A DNA stretch of 64,000 bases. Origin: UBA9926 sp018645765. Its GTDB lineage: Bacteria; Pseudomonadota; Gammaproteobacteria; Pseudomonadales; Azotimanducaceae. Location of the stretch: the NCBI GenBank assembly GCA_949372755.1, contig CASIBO010000005.1:124001-188000 (forward strand), written 5' to 3'. Shown here piece by piece: positions 35,174 through 43,300 of the stretch. A program made the translations under genes and the position numbers. Every line of letters begins with the position of its first letter. Positions within the stretch are counted from its first letter, which is position 1. The notes beneath the pieces are model-generated. The model searched no databases and was not told the DNA's origin. It saw nothing but the letters and a program-made list of their open reading frames with translations.

Positions 35174-36340
35174 TTGAACCTAATTCCTGAAATCGTTGAA
35201 CAAGCCGAGCGCCTGAAAACTTGGCGCCAGCATATTCACGCCCACCCTGAGATGGCCTTCAAAGAATACGACACAGCCGCCTTTGTTGCCGAACGGTTGC
35301 GTGAGTTCGGGCTGACCGTTCACGAGGGTATTGCGGGCACCGGTGTTGTCGGCACCTTGACCAAAGGAGGCGGCAATCGCGCCATTGGTTTACGAGCCGA
35401 CCTAGACGCCCTTCCCATCGTCGAAGCCAATACGTTTGAACATGCCTCCAAGACACCCGGCGTCATGCATGCCTGTGGACACGACGGGCACACCTGTATG
35501 CTGCTTGGCGCCGCGGCCTACCTTGCCAAAGCCGAGACCTTCAGCGGCACCGTTCATTTCATCTTCCAACCTGCGGAAGAAAATGAAGGCGGTGCCAAAA
35601 CCATGATTGAAGCGGGATTATTCGAGCAATTTCCAGTTGAAGCGGTCTACGGGATGCACAATATCCCTGGCATTCCGGTCGGCCACTTTGCGGTTAAACC
35701 GGGTCCGATGATGGCAGCCTTTGATATTTTTGACATAACGGTTGTAGGTCGAGGCGGCCACGCGGCCATACCTCAACAAACCGTTGACCCACTCCTTATC
35801 GGCACCAAAATCGTGGAAGCCCTTCAAACGCTGGTCGCGCGAGAAATCAATCCTCAAGAACCTGCGGTGCTAAGCGTGACCCAGTTCGAGGGCGGCGACG
35901 CTTACAATGTTATTCCTGATCAGGTTCGCATTGCCGGCTGCACGCGATGTTTTTCCGTTCGGGTCCAAACGCAACTCGAGCAAAGTATCCAACGTATTGC
36001 CTCCGGTATTGCCAGTAGTTTCGGTGCAACCGTCGAATACCGCTATGAGCGTCGCTATCCGCCAACGGTCAATAGCATCGAGGAGACCGAGTTTGCAGCC
36101 CGCGCGGCAATCGCAACCAGCGGCCCCGAAGCCGTTAATCGAAACCCGACGCCTTCCATGGGATCTGAGGATTTCGCTTATATGTTGCTTGAGAAACCAG
36201 GTTGCTACATCTGGATCGGCAATGGTGACGGAGAGGGCTCTTGTATGATTCACAACCCAGGCTATGATTTTAATGATGATATCTTACCGATTGGGGCAAG
36301 TTATTGGTCTCATCTGGTCGCGCAATTGCTCCCCGCTTAA
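35174..36340 (+). CDS. M20-family amidohydrolase (hippurate-hydrolase type)
   Basis: Metal-dependent amidohydrolase cleaving N-acyl amino acids or similar. 388 residues from a TTG start giving MNLIPEIVEQAERLKTWRQH, the common start of this family; GAGG lies eight bases before it, overlapping the ChaC stop. An ATG nine codons upstream would overlap ChaC and lacks a ribosome site. Motifs: HAHPEMAF, RADLDALPI, HACGHDGHTCMLLG, FQPAEENEGGAKTMIEAG, GRGGHAAIPQQTVDPL (dimerisation domain) and MGSEDFAYML. Metal ligands including the Cys of HACGHDGH are present. Confidence 0.93.
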   Translation: MNLIPEIVEQAERLKTWRQHIHAHPEMAFKEYDTAAFVAERLREFGLTVHEGIAGTGVVGTLTKGGGNRAIGLRADLDALPIVEANTFEHASKTPGVMHACGHDGHTCMLLGAAAYLAKAETFSGTVHFIFQPAEENEGGAKTMIEAGLFEQFPVEAVYGMHNIPGIPVGHFAVKPGPMMAAFDIFDITVVGRGGHAAIPQQTVDPLLIGTKIVEALQTLVAREINPQEPAVLSVTQFEGGDAYNVIPDQVRIAGCTRCFSVRVQTQLEQSIQRIASGIASSFGATVEYRYERRYPPTVNSIEETEFAARAAIATSGPEAVNRNPTPSMGSEDFAYMLLEKPGCYIWIGNGDGEGSCMIHNPGYDFNDDILPIGASYWSHLVAQLLPA

Positions 36341-36349
36341 GAGACTTTG

Positions 36350-37207
36350 ATGTCGTTTATCGAACACCGTCTCGGAAGGACTCACTTCACAGTTAAAGGT
36401 AAAACCACTAATCGATTGCCTGTCATTTGGCTGCATGGCGGTCCAGGTGGGACGCATAACCCGAATGGCAATCTCTTCAATTTGTCGGACCATCGCAAGG
36501 TATACGCTTATACCCAACTGGGTTCAGGCAAAAGCAGTGATCTCAGTAAACGCCAATGGCGAATCTCGACTTTTGTGCACGAACTCGAGCTGCTCGTTGC
36601 AGCCTGGGGGCTCAAGGATTTTCATTTAATGGGTGGCTCGTGGGGCACAACCTTGGCGCTTGAGTATTATTTAAAAGTGGGCGGCCAAGGCATCCGGTCC
36701 ATGGTGCTGCAATCGCCCATGCTATCCGCGGTTGATTGGCAAAACGATGCCAACCGATTGATCAAAGCCCTACCCAAGAACACGCAACGCGTGATTCAAG
36801 CCTGCCAAGCCGTTGGGGCAACCGATGCCTTGGTCTACCAAGAGGCGCTTGCTTTGTACTACAGCCGCCATGTCCTCAGACGACCCATGAAGCTGAAGGC
36901 GATGCTTGCGCGAAAAAATCCTCGGGGCGCAGCAATCTATCAACATATGTGGGGTAGCAGCGAATTCTCAGCAACCGGCACCCTCGCCGACTTTGATCAA
37001 ACCCATCGCCTTCAAGACGTCCATTGCCCAACCTTGATTGTTTGCGGTGAGCACGACGAGGCCACGCCGAAAACCGGCGCACGATACGCCAAGCGACTGC
37101 CCCAGGGCGAATTCCATGAAATCCCGGATGCCAGCCACGCCATTTGGGAGGAGCAACCCCATCGTCTTAAAAGATCGATTAACCAATTTATCCAGCGTTG
37201 GGACTAA
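36350..37207 (+). CDS. Proline iminopeptidase-like alpha/beta hydrolase
   Basis: Serine hydrolase of the proline iminopeptidase/TIGR01250 group, 285 residues. Oxyanion motif LHGGPGG, nucleophile in GGSWGTTLAL, catalytic Asp in VCGEHDEATP and His in DASHAIWEE. The cap region with MWGSSEFSATGTLADFD is characteristic of the peptidase group. ATG at MSFIEHRLGR is preferred to the immediately upstream TTG. It begins 9 nt after the M20 gene, forming a likely peptide/amide-degrading unit with it and ChaC. It ends with a 4-nt convergent overlap with the GST gene. Confidence 0.9.
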   Translation: MSFIEHRLGRTHFTVKGKTTNRLPVIWLHGGPGGTHNPNGNLFNLSDHRKVYAYTQLGSGKSSDLSKRQWRISTFVHELELLVAAWGLKDFHLMGGSWGTTLALEYYLKVGGQGIRSMVLQSPMLSAVDWQNDANRLIKALPKNTQRVIQACQAVGATDALVYQEALALYYSRHVLRRPMKLKAMLARKNPRGAAIYQHMWGSSEFSATGTLADFDQTHRLQDVHCPTLIVCGEHDEATPKTGARYAKRLPQGEFHEIPDASHAIWEEQPHRLKRSINQFIQRWD

Positions 37208-38115
37208 AGATCTACGCACCGAAACCCTAACCGCGGGAAATGGACCAAGACTTCACCGACCCCCGGCTCATCTCTTAAGACAGAATAGGCATCAGGCACA
37301 TGCTCGGCTTCGACCAACGCCCCCGTAACCGGTTGTAAACCGTAATCGATTGGGCAAACCGAAACGCTCGGCGACAGCACTTTTTGTTTTGCCAAAAAAG
37401 GTTCTGATGCCGCGAGCTGCAAAGCTTCTTCGGCGCCCAGCGGCTGAACCCGTCCATGACCGAAAGCTCTCATCTGAGCAAACCAACGCATCACCTCTGG
37501 GTAGAGCGCCAGGTCGGCAAAAAGCGCTGGGCGTTCTGAAATGAACCAAAGACAATGATAAACGCTGAAATCAGCAAGGGTTGGCGACTGCCCAAACAAG
37601 AAGGCTTGAGCCCCCAGTTGACTGTTCATTTGACGAAGCCAAAGATCAAAGTGCGACAGTGCAACGTCCAGATCCATCTGCAGTGCGGTTGATCCTTTCG
37701 AAAATTCCGCGCGATCTGCCATAAAAGCAGACGCCTCTGCGTCGCTTTCGAACAGTGGATTACCGGAAAGCGCCTTCGGCTGAAAGGCAACCGCGACGAC
37801 AACTCGAAATAAAAATGTGTCTGCCCAATAGGCAACCGTCTCAATCACCGCCCGTTGGGCTTGCGGCAGCAACGCCTGCCCCTCGCCTTGGGCGATCAGA
37901 ATTTTCGCAATTAAAGCGGTGTCACAATACATCTCGCGTCCACGTTGCAAGACCGGCGTTCGCCGATAGCCGCCCGTCAAGGGCATTAGCTGGGGCCGAG
38001 GCATAATAACGGGTATTTCGACCTGCTGGCTGGGCAAATCAAGATAGCCCATCAAGAGCCTTACTTTCTCTGAGAATGGCGATCCCGCATATTGATGGAG
38101 AATAAAATCTGGCAT
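37204..38115 (-). CDS. Glutathione S-transferase family protein
   Basis: 303 residues. The thioredoxin-like N-terminal domain begins MPDFILHQYAGSPFSEKVRL with a Ser-containing glutathione site and continues to RRTPVLQRGREMYCDTALI. The helical C-terminal domain contains FLFGQSPTLADFSVYHCLWFI. About 80 extra residues after the GST core (PSVSVCPIDYGLQPVTGALV) make a beta-rich tail seen in a subgroup of bacterial GSTs. AGGAG precedes the chosen ATG; the frame stays open upstream. Divergent from the carboxymuconolactone-decarboxylase-like gene. Confidence 0.88.
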   Translation of the reverse strand: MPDFILHQYAGSPFSEKVRLLMGYLDLPSQQVEIPVIMPRPQLMPLTGGYRRTPVLQRGREMYCDTALIAKILIAQGEGQALLPQAQRAVIETVAYWADTFLFRVVVAVAFQPKALSGNPLFESDAEASAFMADRAEFSKGSTALQMDLDVALSHFDLWLRQMNSQLGAQAFLFGQSPTLADFSVYHCLWFISERPALFADLALYPEVMRWFAQMRAFGHGRVQPLGAEEALQLAASEPFLAKQKVLSPSVSVCPIDYGLQPVTGALVEAEHVPDAYSVLRDEPGVGEVLVHFPRLGFRCVDL

Positions 38116-38206
38116 AACAACTCCTGAGCAAACGGTGGCGCCGTCGCGCGCCACACTCTGTAATTTTCGCGCTAGTATAGAGCGCTCATTAAAAGAAGGA
38201 TCTAGC

Positions 38207-38758
38207 ATGCGTTTAACCGAACCGAGAATCAATCCTGTTGAGGCATCTGACTGGACCGAGTCCCAAAGGGCCCTGCTGGCACCTCAGGTCATGCGCGGGC
38301 GCGTCCAAAATATTTTTTTGACCCTGGCCAATCATGAAGCATTGGCCAAACGTTGGATGGTTTTCGCCAACCACATTCTCCACAAGTCAAAATTGTCCCC
38401 GCGCGATCGAGAAATCTTGATCCTGCGAGTCGGTTGGCTCTGCCAATCTGGCTACGAATGGGGGCAGCACGTGCTCATAGGGCAGAAGGCCGGCCTCAGC
38501 GATTTAGAGATCGAGGCCATTAAAGCCGGCCCATCTGACGCAAGCTGGGGGATCCAGGATGCCTGGCTGTTAACCGCCGCGGACGAACTCAGAGCCGACG
38601 CCTTTATTACAGACGAAACTTGGCGGGCCCTGGCCAGCTACTACTCTCAGCAGCAGCTCATGGATCTCGTCTTTACGGTCGGTCAATACCAGCTTGTATC
38701 GATGGCCTTAAATACCTTTGGCGTTCAGTTGGATCCAGACCTGCCCATCATGAAGTGA
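38207..38758 (+). CDS. Carboxymuconolactone decarboxylase/AhpD-like protein
   Basis: 183 residues of the AhpD-like helical fold. The signature is SPRDREILILRVGWLCQSGYEWGQH, containing the single Cys and EWxxH of the non-peroxidase subgroup rather than the CxxC of AhpD. RINPVEASDWTESQRALL at the start and QQLMDLVFTVGQYQLVSMALNTFG at the end are typical. AAGAAGGA supports the ATG. Members are annotated as carboxymuconolactone decarboxylase-like but are functionally mostly unproven. It is convergent with the kinase-like gene. Confidence 0.88.
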   Translation: MRLTEPRINPVEASDWTESQRALLAPQVMRGRVQNIFLTLANHEALAKRWMVFANHILHKSKLSPRDREILILRVGWLCQSGYEWGQHVLIGQKAGLSDLEIEAIKAGPSDASWGIQDAWLLTAADELRADAFITDETWRALASYYSQQQLMDLVFTVGQYQLVSMALNTFGVQLDPDLPIMK

Positions 38759-38768
38759 TTAGACGGGC

Positions 38769-39833
38769 TTAGTCGAGATCATCGAGGTTCACTGAAGAAT
38801 CGATTTGCGCCCAAGCCAATTTCGCCATATTAAAAGCCCCAGCGCCGGCAGCTTCAGCCTGCTGACTGGCCGCTGTGCCGTCGAGCACTCGTTTGGCGAT
38901 ACCTTGCAGTATTGCCGCCATTTTGAACATGTTAAAGGCAAGGTAATAATCCCACTCGGCAATCCCAGCACGCCCGGTCCGTTCACAATAAGCCTCAACG
39001 AAGGCCTTCTCGGACGGGATCCCCAAGGCCTCGACATCGACGCCGCGCAAGGCATCCCGATAAGGCCGACACAAGTACGCAAAATCGGCGATCGGGCACC
39101 CTAGGGTACTGAGTTCCCAATCAAGAATACCAATCACTTCGTTGCGGTCTTTGTGCATCATCATGTTCGCAATCTGAAGATCACCATGAACGATGGTGCA
39201 ATCATCGCTGCTCGGGATATTGGCCGGCAAATACGCAAGCAGGTTGTCCATGTAAGGGTTATCAACGGTTTTCGTATACTCATACTGACCACCCCATCGC
39301 GATAATTGTCGCGCGATGTAATCGGATTCTTTCCCAAAGTCGCTGAGGCCTACTTGCTTGTAATCAACACGGTGCAATTTGGCAACGGCAAGGTTGGCCG
39401 CATCCCAGATTTCAAACCGTTCTTGAGGGGTGTAAGGACCGTGCGTTGCATCCCAAATCACCCGTCCATCTAAGTATTCCATTACGTAAAACCAGGTCCC
39501 AATAACCGTGTCATCGGTACACAGCGCATACGTTCGAGCCGTGGGTACATCCGCATCCGCAAGCCCCGTGAGCACTTTGTACTCGCGATCCACAGCATGG
39601 GCTGATTTGAGCAACTCCCCTGGGGGCTTACGCCGCAACACATATCGTCGGTCTGGCGTTGTTAGTAAATAGGTCGGGTTCGATTGCCCACCTGCAAATT
39701 CTTCAATCTGCATAGGACCTTGAAAACCTGCAACCGACGTCACCATAAAGGCGGTAAGCGCCTCTAGGTCGACCTGGTGACGATCTTGCACCGGCACGGT
39801 ACCCGTATTATCTTCTGCTTTAAAATCAGTCAT
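38769..39833 (-). CDS. APH-fold kinase of the ACAD10/ACAD11 N-domain type
   Basis: Aminoglycoside-phosphotransferase-like kinase, 354 residues. Features: EFAGGQSNPTYLLTTPDRRYVLRRKPPG (nucleotide-binding lobe with the Lys/Arg pair), the catalytic loop IVHGDLQIANMMMH and metal-binding ILDWELSTLGCPIADFAY. The PPGELLKSAHAVDREYKVL stretch is diagnostic of the subgroup fused to acyl-CoA dehydrogenase in human ACAD10/11, which phosphorylates 4-hydroxy acids or their CoA esters. The matching stand-alone dehydrogenase is at 60739-61968. AGGAAG precedes the ATG. Confidence 0.9.
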   Translation of the reverse strand: MTDFKAEDNTGTVPVQDRHQVDLEALTAFMVTSVAGFQGPMQIEEFAGGQSNPTYLLTTPDRRYVLRRKPPGELLKSAHAVDREYKVLTGLADADVPTARTYALCTDDTVIGTWFYVMEYLDGRVIWDATHGPYTPQERFEIWDAANLAVAKLHRVDYKQVGLSDFGKESDYIARQLSRWGGQYEYTKTVDNPYMDNLLAYLPANIPSSDDCTIVHGDLQIANMMMHKDRNEVIGILDWELSTLGCPIADFAYLCRPYRDALRGVDVEALGIPSEKAFVEAYCERTGRAGIAEWDYYLAFNMFKMAAILQGIAKRVLDGTAASQQAEAAGAGAFNMAKLAWAQIDSSVNLDDLD

Positions 39834-39900
39834 TTAGGCTTCCTATCATTCCAGTATCCTGCTGTCTTACAACCCTTTGCAGATCGAATTTCGAGACAAT

Positions 39901-39921
39901 AAAAAGCCAGCTTGCGCTGGC
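39901..39921 (-). terminator. Rho-independent terminator after korB
   Basis: On the minus strand GCCAGC - GCAA - GCTGGC forms a 6-bp GC-rich stem with a GNRA-type tetraloop followed directly by TTTTT. It lies 24 nt beyond the korB stop, closing the korA-korB unit. Confidence 0.88.
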
Positions 39922-39944
39922 CTTTAATCACTCAAAGCACTTGC

Positions 39945-40961
39945 TCAGCTTACGGTCCAAGTGTGCCCCCGGCGCAGCACCTCGTTGAAGTCGACCACAC
40001 CCTTCTTTGCACGAACCGTTTTAATCTGCTCGTAAACTGAATTTTCATAAGACACTTCTTGCTTGCAATACAGCACGCCGACGGCCTCTGGGAAGTCGGG
40101 CGTCGAAAGCGCCGCCAACATCTGGGCCAAGACCAAATTGGTCTCATCGTGGACCATAATATCATCAACGGTCACGCCTGCTTCTCCGAGAATGACGACC
40201 TCTAATTGCAAGGTGGCTGTGTTCAATCGAAGGCCTTTTTGGTTATCAACCCCAAACAACATGGGCTCGCCATGCGCCAGCACCAGCCGTGAATCCGCAG
40301 CAGACTTCTTGTCCTTAATATAATCGAAGATGCCATCATTATAGACCGGGCAATTTTGATAAATCTCGACAAAAGAAGCGCCTTTATGCGCGTGCGCGCG
40401 CTTGAGTACAGGTGTCATATGCTTGGCCTCGGTGTCGATCGTCCGAGCGACAAACCTTGCGCCAGCACCCAAAGCAAATGTGCAGGGCCGCAGTGGCAAG
40501 TCAACGGAACCATCCGGCGTCGACGGTGAGCGCGTGCCAACTTGCGAGGTCGGCGAGTATTGTCCTTTGGTCAACCCGTAGATCTCGTTGTTAAACAACA
40601 AGATTTGCAGGTCTACATTCCGGCGCAACACATGTAGCATGTGATTACCGCCAATGCTCAAGCCATCCCCATCTCCGGTTACCATCCATACATCTAGCTC
40701 AGGATTCGACAGTTTTACCCCGGTTGCAATCGCAGGCGCTCGTCCATGAATCGTGTGAAAACCGTAGGTTTCCATGTAGTAAGGGAATCTAGAAGAGCAA
40801 CCAATGCCGGATACGAAGACCGTATTTTCTTTCGGCGTATCCAGCTCTGGCATCAACTTTTGAATGGTCTTTAGGATGGCATAATCGCCACAACCTGGGC
40901 ACCAACGGACTTCCTGGTCGGTACTAAAATCTTTTAACGTCAGCTTTTGCGGTGCGTTCAT
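39945..40961 (-). CDS. korB: 2-oxoacid:ferredoxin oxidoreductase beta subunit (2-oxoglutarate type)
   Basis: ThDP-binding subunit of a ferredoxin-linked 2-oxoacid oxidoreductase, 338 residues. Motifs: WCPGCGDYAILKTIQ, GIGCSSRFPYYM, GRAPAIATGVKLSNPELDVW, and MVTGDGDGLSIGGNHMLHVLRRN for Mg/ThDP, then LFNNEIYGLTKGQYSPTS. The cluster Cys residues CPGC and GIGCSS are present. It overlaps korA by 4 nt with TAGGAGA upstream. Coexistence with sucA in one genome suggests an alternative, low-potential branch of the TCA cycle. Confidence 0.93.
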   Translation of the reverse strand: MNAPQKLTLKDFSTDQEVRWCPGCGDYAILKTIQKLMPELDTPKENTVFVSGIGCSSRFPYYMETYGFHTIHGRAPAIATGVKLSNPELDVWMVTGDGDGLSIGGNHMLHVLRRNVDLQILLFNNEIYGLTKGQYSPTSQVGTRSPSTPDGSVDLPLRPCTFALGAGARFVARTIDTEAKHMTPVLKRAHAHKGASFVEIYQNCPVYNDGIFDYIKDKKSAADSRLVLAHGEPMLFGVDNQKGLRLNTATLQLEVVILGEAGVTVDDIMVHDETNLVLAQMLAALSTPDFPEAVGVLYCKQEVSYENSVYEQIKTVRAKKGVVDFNEVLRRGHTWTVS

Positions 40962-42832
40962 GATAATTCTCCTAAAAGCGATTCAATCGCGTCGACAATT
41001 TCTCGAATCTTAAAGGGTTGGCCCGAGACCTTATTCAGTCGTTTGGCATCGATTAAAAACTTCGATCGTAGCACTTCGACCAGCTGCCCTGTATTCATCT
41101 CTGGCACCAAAACCTGGTCATAACCCCTCAGCAGCTCGCCTAAGTTTTCGGGAAACGGCATCAAATAACGAATATGGATATGGCTGACATCCACACCAAC
41201 GGCGCGCAGTCGTTTCACCGCCTGATGGATGGGGCCATAGGTTGACCCCCAACCAACAATGGCAAGTTGACCGGCACTCGGTCCTTGGCTCACTGTCTGG
41301 GCAGGAATAAACTTCGCAATCCCATCGATCTTGGCTTTACGGACATCAGTCATCTTCTGATGGTTGTCCGCATCGTAGGATATATCACCCGTATTGTAGT
41401 CCTTCTCGATACCGCCAATACGATGCTCAAGGCCTGGCGTACCGGGCTTTGCCCAGACGCGAGACAAGGTTTCGGGATTTCGGTTGGCCGGTGAGAACCC
41501 TTCCGGATTGGTCTCGAACTCGACCGGAAACGCCTCAAACTGCGTCAGATCAGGCACCAACCAAGGCTCGGAGGCATTGGCAAGGTACCCATCACTCAGC
41601 AGTAAAACCGGGGTTGAAAATTGTGTTGCCAAGCGAACCGCCTCGATTGCAACATCAAAGCAATCTGATGGCGTCGAGGAAGCAATCACTGGCAAGACTG
41701 TATCGGCATGGCGACCAAACAAGGCTTGGTTCAAATCCGATTGCTCTGTTTTGGTCGGCAATCCGGTCGAGGGCCCGCCGCGTTGGGTATTAACAATCAC
41801 CAAAGGTAACTCGGTCGCGCTTGCCAATGAAATGGCCTCGCCCTTCAATGAAATACCCGGGCCAGAACTCGAAGTAACACCCAGCGTGCCACCAAAGGAG
41901 GCCCCGATCGCGGCGCAAACTGCCGCGATTTCGTCCTCTGCCTGAAAGGTCACGACATCAAATTCTTTATGTTGCGCCAGTGTATGCAGCAAGGACGAAG
42001 CTGGCGTAATCGGATAAGACGCAAAGGTGATTGGGATATCCGCGAGTCGGCCACCTGCAATAAGGCCATATGCCAGTGCGTCGCTACCGGTCGCATTGCG
42101 GTACAGGCCGGGTTTTACCTCGGCTCGCGGAATCTTGTAGACCTCGACGCCTGAGGGTAACTCGGCGGTTTCGGCGTAGCTGTGACCAGAGTTCAGCGCC
42201 GCGATATTGGCCTGCGCAATGTCCGGTTTGTTTGCAAATTTTTTCTCAAGATTACCGATTGTGATGGATCGATCTCGGTCAAACAGCCACATGACCAAAC
42301 CCAAGGTCCACATATTCTTACATCGAACCGCAAATTTGTGCGACAAGCCAAACGGCTCAACGGATGCAATCACGCGTTTCGTGATTTCGATCACAATCAC
42401 CCGGTACCCATCGAGCGAGCCGTCTTCCAGTGGATTTGATTTATACCCAGCACGCGCTAGGTTCTTATCGGTAAACGCATCGCTGTCAGCGATGATCAAA
42501 CCGCCCGGGAGCAAGTCTTTTAGATTTGTAATCAACGCGGCAGGATTCATCACGACCAAAACATCAAGATCGTCTCCGGCAGTCGTCACTTCATCGGATC
42601 CAAAATAAATCTGAAACGCTGAAACCCCAAATGTTGCACCAGCTGGCGCCCTAATCTCAGCCGGAAAATCAGGAAACGTCGCCAGATCATTACCGTGAAG
42701 CGCAGTGGCTTCGGTAAAGTTGCTGCCCGTCAGCTGCATACCATCACCGGAATCCCCTGCGAATCGAACGACCACTGCTGACGCGACGGAATCTACTGCT
42801 GCTACTTCTGACGTCTTTTCTACTACTGACAT
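40958..42832 (-). CDS. korA: 2-oxoacid:ferredoxin oxidoreductase alpha subunit, gamma-alpha fusion
   Basis: 624 residues. The N-terminal quarter is the gamma domain (VVVRFAGDSGDGMQLTGSNF), followed by the alpha domain with ITFASYPITPASSLLHTLAQ, EDEIAAVCAAIGASFGGTLG, SSGPGISLKGEAISLA and QRGGPSTGLPTKTEQSDL. The C-terminal part includes VGWGSTYGPIHQAV and HIRYLMPFPENL. This gamma-alpha fusion is the KorA form found in aerobes such as mycobacteria. ATG at MSVVEKTSEVA, with GAGGACAGG upstream, is chosen over a GTG four codons earlier. No ferredoxin gene is adjacent. Confidence 0.94.
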   Translation of the reverse strand: MSVVEKTSEVAAVDSVASAVVVRFAGDSGDGMQLTGSNFTEATALHGNDLATFPDFPAEIRAPAGATFGVSAFQIYFGSDEVTTAGDDLDVLVVMNPAALITNLKDLLPGGLIIADSDAFTDKNLARAGYKSNPLEDGSLDGYRVIVIEITKRVIASVEPFGLSHKFAVRCKNMWTLGLVMWLFDRDRSITIGNLEKKFANKPDIAQANIAALNSGHSYAETAELPSGVEVYKIPRAEVKPGLYRNATGSDALAYGLIAGGRLADIPITFASYPITPASSLLHTLAQHKEFDVVTFQAEDEIAAVCAAIGASFGGTLGVTSSSGPGISLKGEAISLASATELPLVIVNTQRGGPSTGLPTKTEQSDLNQALFGRHADTVLPVIASSTPSDCFDVAIEAVRLATQFSTPVLLLSDGYLANASEPWLVPDLTQFEAFPVEFETNPEGFSPANRNPETLSRVWAKPGTPGLEHRIGGIEKDYNTGDISYDADNHQKMTDVRKAKIDGIAKFIPAQTVSQGPSAGQLAIVGWGSTYGPIHQAVKRLRAVGVDVSHIHIRYLMPFPENLGELLRGYDQVLVPEMNTGQLVEVLRSKFLIDAKRLNKVSGQPFKIREIVDAIESLLGELS

Positions 42833-43300
42833 ACCTGTCCTCACCTTCGATTGCAGTCTTTCAACCGACTGCTTTTAAACCATTCTGATTAGATTCCTAA
42901 TTTTGAATCAAGCTCTGCTGTAATGCTGTACTGCCGTGTTACGTCCTAACGCGCACACCGCTGAAGCTCATACCCCGCTTCCTGAACCGGCAAATCTTTA
43001 ACCGGCAACCGTGGGCGTTCCCTAGACTTCGGGTCAGCATTCAAGCGCCACATCGAGCCGCTCAGCCGCACCGATCGAGTGCCCCCTGAGATCAGCACAG
43101 GTTCAGCGCTTTTGGGTCGCCTCGGAGCCGCCTTTTTGTCTCCAAAACATGTAAAACAGCTCGCGCGAGCATAACAAAACAGCTTGCTATTGAACAGTAA
43201 CTCAGCAAAACAAAGCATAGTTTTTTTCAACCCTGACCCCGACCGTCCACCAGAGCCAGCCGCTAGAAATCAGCGCAATTTATCAGTACTGGCGTTACCC
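42833..43300. other. 468-nt region upstream of korA
   Basis: Non-coding as far as I can support. A minus-strand frame at 42946-43218 (90 codons, beginning MLCFAELLFNSKLFCYARAS) is Arg/Ser-rich with no ribosome site or recognisable family. The korA promoter should lie here, but no consensus pair stands out. Confidence 0.4.

Noticed and set aside
42946..43218. 90-codon minus-strand frame upstream of korA
   Set aside because: Arg/Ser-rich composition, no ribosome site and no family resemblance; treated as non-coding.
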